Shown in pieces: positions 56,001 through 64,000 of a DNA stretch of 64,000 nt (within the stretch, counting starts at the first letter, position 1; every line of letters begins with the position of its first letter). The stretch lies in assembly GCF_932526225.1 (NCBI RefSeq), contig NC_064046.1:11929719-11993718 (forward strand). The letters are read 5' to 3'. A program made the translations under genes and the position numbers. This stretch comes from Nematostella vectensis. Lineage: Eukaryota; Cnidaria; Anthozoa; Actiniaria; Edwardsiidae. The notes under the pieces are model-generated. The model worked only from the letters and a program-made list of their open reading frames with translations. It was not told the DNA's origin and did no database searches.

Positions 56001-57360
56001 ACGGAAACCTCAAGAGACAAAACAATCTATTCGAATCCGCGCTATTTAACGTGCCATCCGCTCTAAATGGTCAATCGCATCCTCAAAGAAACTTCCAATA
56101 GACACACTGCTTTTACAATTTTGAATAGTTTTCCGTTAAAAATCCTGGGAGGTAAACTGGTGACAATGTCGCTTTAAGATATTCTTTGTAAATTGTAAAG
56201 ATTCGTAATGAATGTACAGTACGTTATTGTAATAATAAAAATAAACATTCAATTATTTTGGTTTTAATTCGATTCTTTGTATTGCTCTTTTAAAAAGCTA
56301 ATGTTGCAATGCACTATGTTAAAGGGAGGCCTGTTTTACGAAAAGATTCCTCATTACCCCAATAAAAGTTTCAGCATACATTTGAATTCTGTTTACTTCC
56401 AAAGAAAATCTAGTAAATAGTTCTCTAGCTATCGGGATTTCTATAGAAATAGAAAAGTAAATAAAGGCTAAAAGAACAATGTGACTACTCGGAAGGCTCA
56501 TGAAAGGCACACTCTTTTTTATAAGACTTGTCTAATTTTCAATTGGGGCTGGGCCGTTTTTACTTTTGGAGCATTTTAAGGCTGAACGATGTTCTTAAAT
56601 TTTAGTGTATATAAGAATATAATACCCAATAAATTATTAGGAAGAGTATTACACAAATGATCAATAGCAATAATAAGGTTGTTTATGACCAAAATTTGAT
56701 TCTGCATTTTAGAATGTATCAGGGATAAATAAAAAATTCTCCTATCTGAGCTTCAGCATGTTCTTAAAAATTTGTGGAATCTCAGGCTGGACGTTCTTTT
56801 TAAAAAGGTTCTTATAAAAAATGTATCAAGGACATTTCTTTTTATGTTTAAATTATTTCAAAATGCAATTTCATTGTTTCCACAGATCGCTTGCCATCCT
56901 GGACTTCTGGGACTTGAAAATTATATTCCGTACTTCCACAAAACGTACGTAGAACCTTCTGCGTTAGAGAATATTTAGTTTTGTTCGTTGAATGTAAGGA
57001 TTTGTTTTGTATCTCCTAAAAATTATTGCGATGTTTTGTGCGATCACATTTGACAAACCTACGATAAAACTTTGTTTCAAATTTCGTTGGAACCAAATTA
57101 GGTACAAATGTAAATAAGAGCATTTGGCTCCGCCCACGTTACATGACTGACAACCTTGCGCGCCAATTTATCAAATACGATGGGCACGTTTATCGTTCTA
57201 AATGTTTTAAATCTCAGAAATCGAATTAAGAAAATTTAAGAGTAATAACAATGCGATGTTCAATATACCTCAGGGTGCCCATATCCTCGAGGTTTATATG
57301 TAATATGTAGAACTCATAGTGGAAGGAGTTTGGTATTATCATGTAAGAAATAGTACACTG
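53100..57360. other. About 4.2 kb with no recognised gene
   Basis: AT-rich sequence with CCAAT-type words near 53170-53240 (likely NG-D upstream region) and MITE remnants at 55893-56178. A 72-codon minus-strand frame at 55212-54994 has a Cys patch (LAGPCSCYSKKC) of the kind seen in netrin/TIMP-like modules, but too little remains to assign it. Confidence 0.35.
55893..56178. mobile_element. MITE copy 2 (reversed relative to 40824) next to a fragment of the 38130 family
   Basis: Blocks GACGGAAACCTCAAGAGACA, AATCTATTCGAATCCG, CCTCAAAGAAACTTC, TTTTCCGTTAAAAATC and GTAAACTGGTGACAATG occur in the order expected for an inverted copy of the element at 40824-41077. The outer left terminus is replaced by a piece of the other MITE (TGAGCCGTATTCAACGC), so one element inserted into or recombined with the other. 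Confidence 0.75.
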
Positions 57361-57369
57361 ATGTTATAA

Positions 57370-57560
57370 TAGCATGGCTGAATGCGTGACACAGTGGAGT
57401 GTGTGATACGTTAGATGTGCGTGACATAGTGGAGTGTGTGATACGTGGGATGTGCGTGACATAGTGGAGTGTGTGATACGTGGGATGTGCGTGACATAGT
57501 GGAGTGTGTGATACGTGGGATGTGCGTGACAAGGAGGAAAGACATAGCAATTGGTTGAAT
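57370..57560. repeat. 35-bp minisatellite, about 5 copies
   Basis: GTGACATAGTGGAGTGTGTG plus ATACGTGGGATGTGC repeats with a strict 35-bp period. It grades into a looser TTACATAGTA-type repeat up to about 57800. Confidence 0.92.
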
Positions 57561-58136
57561 GTATTACATAGTGGAATGTGTGAGATAATAACATGGTTTA
57601 ATGTTTTACATAGTAGAATGTGTGACATAGTCACATGGTTAAATGTGTTAAATAGTGAATTGTGTGACATAGTAGTATGGTTGAATGTGTTACATAGTAT
57701 AATGTGCGACCTAGTAACATGGTTAAACGTGTTAAATAGTAAATTGTGTGACATATAGTAGTATGGTTGAATGTGTTACATTAGAATGTGTGACCTAGTA
57801 ACATGATTAAATGCATAACAAGTTTGCGTGGCATGGTTAAATTTGTAACAAATGGTTGTATGTGTGGTATTATTGCTACTTATTGGTAATGATTTTAAAT
57901 TATTGAAGTGAGACATGTGAGTTGTAGGACATGAGTGAGTTGACAAAATACTGGAAATGCATAACCCCAAAATTAAAAATTAGATACTTGAGACTCTACA
58001 GACGTACCCTTCATTAATTGGACACCTCTTTAACACTTTTTGTGCCTGGGGGTTTCTGGCATACGAAGATTCGGGTGTATTATTTTTAGAATAATGGACA
58101 TGCTATGTTTGACACTAGTACCTTCAAGCTCTTATT

Positions 58137-58735
58137 CATTACGCCCGCAAAGAATTCCAGCGAGCATCAAGCAATTTCAAATATGCTTGAGTAAGGAATT
58201 GAAAGCGGTTAGAAGTTTTAGTGTTTCGTAAAAAAGGGTAAATAAGCTTAAAAAAAATCACGATCAAATTGACTGAGTTACCGCGGCTTTGAAAAGGGCT
58301 TCATTTTTCCCCGCCCGTGCGAATAAACTTATTTACTTCATTACGCCCGCAAAGAATTCCAGCGAGCATCAAGCAATTTCAAATATGCTTGAGTAAGGAA
58401 TTGAAAGCGGTTAGAAGTTTTAGTGTTTCGTAAAAAAGGGTAAATAAGCTTAAAAAAAATCACGATCAAATTGACTGAGTTAACGCGGCTTTGAAAAGGG
58501 CTTCATTTTTCCCCGCCCGTGCGAATAAACTTATTTACTTCATTACGCCCGCAAAGAATTCCAGCGAGCATCAAGCAATTTCAAATATGCTTGAGTAAGG
58601 AATTGAAAGCGGTTAGAAGTTTTAGTGTTTCGTAAAAAAGGGTAAATAAGCTTCAAAAAAAAATCACGATCAAATTGACTGAGTTAACGCGGCTTTGAAA
58701 AGGGCTTCATTTTCCCCGCCCGTGCGAATAAACTA
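58137..58735. repeat. 202-bp unit in three nearly identical tandem copies
   Basis: CATTACGCCCGCAAAGAATT starts units at 58137, 58339 and 58541. Each ends with CCCCGCCCGTGCGAATAAAC. Differences are a few bases, so the triplication is recent. Confidence 0.95.
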
Positions 58736-58739
58736 AGGG

Positions 58740-61125
58740 AATTTAGAAAAAAATATAGTCAGTAAAAGGCATATTAGAATGGATATAAACGAGACCTTCA
58801 TAACTGTACAAAGTAACTGAACTAACGTTTTGCTATCAGATATAACGAAATAAACAGATTCCAACATACACCGTGAAGCGGAGCTTTCATTATAGATTAA
58901 CGGCTCATAATTAAGATGTTTCGTTTTTCTTGATAATTATCCCTAAATAGTGCCACCAACAGTTGGTATTTACGCTTGAAAAAATCTAGTTCGACTTTGG
59001 TGTTTGATTTTTCATTCGGTGGAAGCGGGTGGCTCGCTGGTAGGTGACACCAAAATAGCGGTCCCCTCGGATTAACCCTATAAAAATACGCCATACAAAG
59101 TTATTGCTTTTTAGTTTTTTAGGAATGCAATTATAAACTCTGCAATCTGAAGAAAACAAAAACACGGTTAGATGTAACACTTTGTTCTATTTTTTATTAT
59201 TATTATTATTATTTCTTATTACGTACGTTGTTGAAAGTAGCAAATAGGATAGAGAAAGTTTCGTCTAAATTTACGATATATTCTAATCGTGATTTATGAG
59301 ACAAAAAAAGGAAAAATCATATTTTGTAGAAAATTTACGAATAAAACATAATATGTTAATTGTGACCTATTTTATTAATATTTGTAATCTTTGATCAAAG
59401 GTTTAGAAAATAGGTAACGTACCTAGTTTATCTAAACTTGAAATATAGAAATAAAGAACTCAGACTTAGTTCAAGATATTAAAAAAAAGACTTATATACT
59501 TCTCGTTGATAGCTCTCATTAAACCTCAGAATAGATAAGTATGAAGCACTATCAGATTTAAAGTTTGTTTTTAAGGCTAGTACTATTTTTCATGGAAGGA
59601 AATAGTGAACTTTTTCAGAAGAGAACCTAGAATGAAGACCTTGGGTACGCCACATTCAGAACCACACAAGTCATAGTAAACATTTCATAAAAAGAACCTG
59701 CCACCAAGGCGACCCCAAAATGCCCTTACTGTCAACCGAACCTATTATATTAAAATAATATACTTCCAAAAGAAAAAGTGGCAATATCTCATGCTAATGT
59801 CAGAAATTATTCGAGATTAAAATATCTAGCGATGTCAATATAAGATGATTCAAATCCACAGACCTGTGCCGTACGCTATATAAAAATTGACGTGTACTTT
59901 ACAGACAAATATCAAAATATAAGTTTGTATTTTAAACCGTATTTCAACTTAAATGATTACTTACTTGGGATGATGATCGTTTAGATTCCACACTCCTTCG
60001 TTTCACTCTCGTGGCGGCATTCTCGCCCACAAATTGTCCAAATTTCTGTTCTACTCCAGGACGCAGAGTCTGTTGCGCCCCTCAAAGACTGTTAGGCGAG
60101 ATTCTTTTGTTCTCCTAGCGCTATTCAAATCACCCTTCCCATGCTTTCTTGCGCGCCACCTGCCCCTCAAGCGCCGTGATGCGAGCACCGCTCGCTATGA
60201 TTGGCCGATCTATGCTTGTTTTCATTAGCGTTTTGCTTGAATGTGTTAATATTTGATGGGAACATTGAAGGGTGCATTTGATCGCCACTGTTGACTAAGA
60301 CGTTGATCCTTGATCTTTGGCTGGGCTGAACGGACAGGGAAGACCAACAGATTAAAACCGAATCAAACCGAATCGCATTTTTATTCATTTTTTCTTTAGT
60401 AATTATGGGATGGAGACTTTTAAGATGAGATGAGCCTTGAAAGTTTTAGAGAGCTCGAAAAAAAACACGTTGATAGTGAAACCTATGAACAGGAGCCGTA
60501 CATAATAAGGTCACCCTTTTATTGCTGTGGTGTACAAATGTGTAAGAATTATATAACACGACGATTACGGGTAGACAATTTTCACCATGATTTTAGAGTA
60601 CTTTTATGGTTTCTAAAGGTGACGAAGGGGCGTTTTATTTTGTCTTTTTATCCCGTGAAAAAAAAAATGAGGAATTTCGGGCTCAATTGCATTCTATGCC
60701 CACACAAAAAGTTGTGAGTGAATAACAAAGGGCTTGCTAGGTATTGTGGGTGATTTTCTGTCCTTTGATTGATGGGATAATTATCCAAAAAAGACTTCTG
60801 TCCTTTTAAGAATATAATGTTTTTTTTCAAATGAATTTAAGGGTTTTTTTTTATACAAGAAAGCAATGATTGTGTGATACATAGAAAGTCAAGGATGCGT
60901 TCCTCTGTTGATGGGTCAGTCTGGATCCTATCCGGATCTTTGAATATTACAGTAAACCTTACCGCCACGCGTGCTTTGTCAGAAGAAAATCTACCAAAAT
61001 CATTCATTTTGATAACAGTTAGGAGTTTGGTTTGTTTCAAGCGCACAACAAGCGGCGCCAGCTTTTTTTTCGCATTTTTACTCTCATCACAGGGCAGCGG
61101 AATCGCTATTACCATCACGATCATT
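58740..61125. other. About 2.4 kb with no assigned gene; possible minus-strand first exon
   Basis: At 59968-60050 the minus strand has a frame ending at a clean donor (CCCAA/GTAAGT) and coding VKRRSVESKRSSSQ, preceded by a GC-rich patch with an ATTGGC (CCAAT) box near 60200. This could be the first exon of a minus-strand gene, but no downstream exon was recognised. Confidence 0.3.
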
Positions 61126-61129
61126 GTCA

Positions 61130-62060
61130 GTAAGACACGTCTTCATCAACCTTCATCAGTCTTCATCAGCCTTCATCAGCATCATCACCACTACCACCAT
61201 GACCATCCTCATCATTATTGAATCAACATCATCATCATTATTATCATCGTCGTCGTCATGATTATCAACAACAACACAATATCTCTACAATCACCATCGT
61301 TATCACCGTACTCATCATAGTCATCATCTACATCGCCACATCATCATCGCAATTCTTGTCCTCCTCAACTTTATTATTATTAGCAGCATTTTTTTATCAT
61401 TATCATATTGTCACCATATCACATTTTATCAAAGTCTTTATCATTACAATGTTCGTCATCAGCAGCAGCAGCAACAGCCGTATTAGCAGCAGTATCTGTT
61501 TCTTCTTCATGGTACCATTATATCATCAATTACAACATCATCATCATCTTTGCCTTACAATTCTCGCATTATTAGCATCAGTATCTGTTTCTTCTTCATG
61601 GTGCCATTATATCATCAATTACAACATCATCATCATCTTTGCCTTACTATTCTCGCATTATTAGCATCAGTATCTGTTTCTTCTTCATGGTGCCATTATA
61701 TCATCAATTACAACATCATCATCATCTTTGCCTTACAATTCTCGCATTATTACAGTAGTAGTAGTTGTAGCAACATCATGATCATCATATTATCATCACA
61801 ATCATCACATCACCTTCCTCATCATAAACACCACAACCTTCTCCATAATCATTATCATCATCATCATCAACAACAACAACCCCTAACGGGACCTGTTTGT
61901 TGGTGAAAGCAAGACAGTCATCTCATACACCGCCGCAACCACCGCAGCTATCAGCATTATCACAATCATTCATGATTGTTATTGTTATCATTGTCATCAT
62001 CATCATGATAATCGTTATTTGCAATGCTCTCATTTGCACACTACAATGAACCAGTTGCTA
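61130..62060. repeat. CAT/ATC-rich region with an 89-bp unit in three copies
   Basis: The stretch is dominated by ATCATC and CAACAAC words. Within it a unit starting GTATCTGTTTCTTCTTCATG recurs at 61492, 61581 and 61670. The long His/Ile/Ser-rich frames here come from the repeat. Confidence 0.92.
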
Positions 62061-64000
62061 TGCAATTTGGCAGCAGATCAGATCACTTTCATGTCAAGCA
62101 AAAGGCCTTTCTCTAAGTGCACAACGCACAAGTAGATGTTAAGCGACATTAATCTCGTTCTTATAAAATGATTAGATCTGTAGATTATTAAAGAATGTGA
62201 ATCACCCACTCTTTTGTTATTGCTTATCATTGTAAATACAGCGGTTTATTCGCAAAGAAACTTCAAAATAACAATCTAAGAATAAAGTCTGATTTGTTAT
62301 TGACGATATTTGATTGAAAATATCTTGGTTACTTGCTTGAATTAGCCGATGGAAATGGATGCTTTGTGACTCGCCATTGAGCGGGAGCATAAAATGATGG
62401 TGTGATCGGCCTTCTTTAAGCTGCTAATAAAATTTTGTAGAAATTACGATCTTCCTGCCTTGGAAGACGTTTATCATATCATTGCTGGTCCCTGTATGAG
62501 GATTTACTTATGTCTTAAATCCTCACTTATGTCTAGAGATACGAGCGGACATTTTGAACAGTGTCTTGATGTTTGTGAGGCGGTACTACCCGCTTGCCAC
62601 CCGGTCCATAAGTGTCGTGGAGCAGGTTTTAGTTTCCAACGCACTTTAAAATAGAATCGCTAACATGCTAAGAAAATTGGAAAAGCTTTCATAATATTTC
62701 TTAATTTTGTCGTCATAATTTTAAAAGGCAAAAATGGTTATTGAAAATTGAGCAAAGTGCTAAAAATATTAACCTGTGCTGATTAGTAAAAATAAATGAA
62801 AATTTGATTAAATCTACCTAGTTTTCCTGCCATCTTGATCTTTTTGTAAAAAAAAGTATCGATTCTTATAGAATACGTGACACCTAAAGATGTGTTTGAT
62901 ATTAGCTTGATTTTTCAAGTTTTAGATTAGAAATAATAACACAGTTTTAGTGTTTGAGGAATGGAGAGCATACATGGCAGATCAGCGTATTGCTGAAAAA
63001 TAAAAAAATATCCATGAGATAGTTTTGCTTCTTTTCCTCCACTGCATGACTTCTAAATTGCTTTGAAGAAAATCTCCATATTTTTCATTGTCAGTTTAAG
63101 TTCCTCGTAGATTTTGCTTCAACAAAAGTTGCCAATTGCCAGTAGATCTTTGTCATCTTCTCATTTGGACTTGACTTTTGACCCCCTTGCGACTCCGCTT
63201 GTGTCTTGTCTTCTTAAATGGACTTAAGCTTGTTTTGGTTTAAGTGTGTTGGTTTAAGTGTGCTATATGGCGTTCTTGTATGCCCTATGGTTATTGCTGT
63301 GTTGTATCGATGTTTGTTCGTGTGTAACAAGGTAGCAAAGCGTGATATGAGCTTCATAAACCGTGTGAATAATAAGCCAAAACTTCTTTCTTGGCATGAT
63401 CATGTGCACATGAATGAATACCAATTCACTCGTGAAACGAAATTTTGTCCGGACAAAACGCCGAGTGTTATCTTGAGCATAATAATAAAAAAATAGTTCG
63501 CAGGGTGTCAATTCGTTCATATAAAAAAGAGGCCAGACACAGCCTTGAATACTTCCTATTTTGTAAGGAGATTTTCGCCAGGTTTAAGGCTTTGTATTTC
63601 AAAGGTAGTTAAAAAAACCTTTTTTTTCCTTCTAAAAAAAAGCAAAGTTTTCTTTTTATCAACATGCGAAAAATAAAAATAGAATCAAAGTTAACTTAAT
63701 TTTTTGTAGAGCTAACTTTGGTCAAACAAATTACTAATATGCGTGGATCGATACGGATGGAGCTGGATGGATGCAAATACAAACCTCTGTTCTCCGATAT
63801 CTGTTGATTTTAACAACATTATGCCTTCACAGAGACAGACAATACTTAAGCAGGGATATTTATTTGATTGTAAATTTAGAATCAGGTTGTTGTATTGAGA
63901 ACTTGGGTAGCACGGTACGTAACCCGTTTGCTTTGACAGGTTTCATCATAACAACCACAGGGGCTAATTGAAAATTTCAGTCGTTACTTCATTCAGTCAA
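62061..64000. other. About 1.9 kb with no recognised gene
   Basis: Two plus-strand frames were examined. 62460-62654 has a Cys patch (CLDVCEAVLPACHPVHKC). 63218-63496 has a hydrophobic N-terminus (VLYGVLVCPMVIAVLY). Neither has splice or family support. The rest is AT-rich unique sequence. Confidence 0.3.

Noticed and set aside
61218-61906. His/Ser/Ile-rich frames that look like repeat proteins
   Set aside because: They are products of the CAT/ATC microsatellite and its 89-bp duplications.

Overview
The window looks like nuclear DNA of a cnidarian, most likely an anthozoan such as a sea anemone of the Nematostella type. The main reason is a cluster of genes joining a signal peptide, a short collagen Gly-X-Y stretch and a galactose-binding (SUEL/Gal_Lectin) domain. 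This is the architecture of nematogalectins, structural proteins of the cnidarian stinging capsule (nematocyst). GT-AG introns, a CR1-like LINE, MITE-like palindromes and abundant micro- and minisatellites fit an animal genome. The species is an inference; no sequence search was run.

Layout, left to right. 1-3213: a degenerate CR1-like LINE (endonuclease plus reverse transcriptase, several frameshifts) ending in a long (ATT)n tail. 3698-8612 (minus): part of an MPP7/MPP3-like p55-type MAGUK scaffold gene with L27-L27-PDZ-SH3 exons whose phases join consistently. Its guanylate-kinase end would lie beyond the left edge, and one intron carries an antisense LINE 3' fragment. About 8.6-13.1 kb: no gene recognised. 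13.1-17.5 kb (plus): two tandem two-exon genes for secreted conodipine/prokaryotic-type phospholipase A2-like proteins. About 17.7-20 kb: no gene recognised.

20-53 kb is the most interesting part, a nematogalectin-like cluster. NG-A (minus, 21117-26095) places a 967-codon acidic, Ser-Gly-rich, proteoglycan-like exon between its signal peptide and its collagen and lectin exons. NG-B (plus, 29055-29480) is a stand-alone secreted SUEL lectin. SG1 (31558-32654) and SG2 (35478-37415), both minus, are small secreted Ser-Gly peptides with dibasic sites. Their exon 1/exon 2 plan and an SPxxRKP motif match the start of NG-C. NG-C (minus, 41775-44537) has a short collagen with an SGSG interruption, and a 33-bp minisatellite splits its lectin domain. 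Its start-codon exon is preceded by twelve 94-bp tandem copies of its own 3' splice site and start codon. NG-D (minus, 50616-52967) is a clean 264-residue nematogalectin-like protein with a TATA box and a possible alternative signal-peptide exon.

The shared design (splice acceptor a few bases before the ATG, a roughly 17-21 codon signal-peptide exon, phase-0 introns, then domain exons) suggests duplication followed by exon loss or gain. If these are nematocyst proteins, collagen, lectin and possible glycosaminoglycan-bearing SG tracts could all act in building the capsule or tubule. That role is inferred from family knowledge. The last 10 kb (53-64 kb) holds mainly tandem repeats, MITE copies and unrecognised ORFs.
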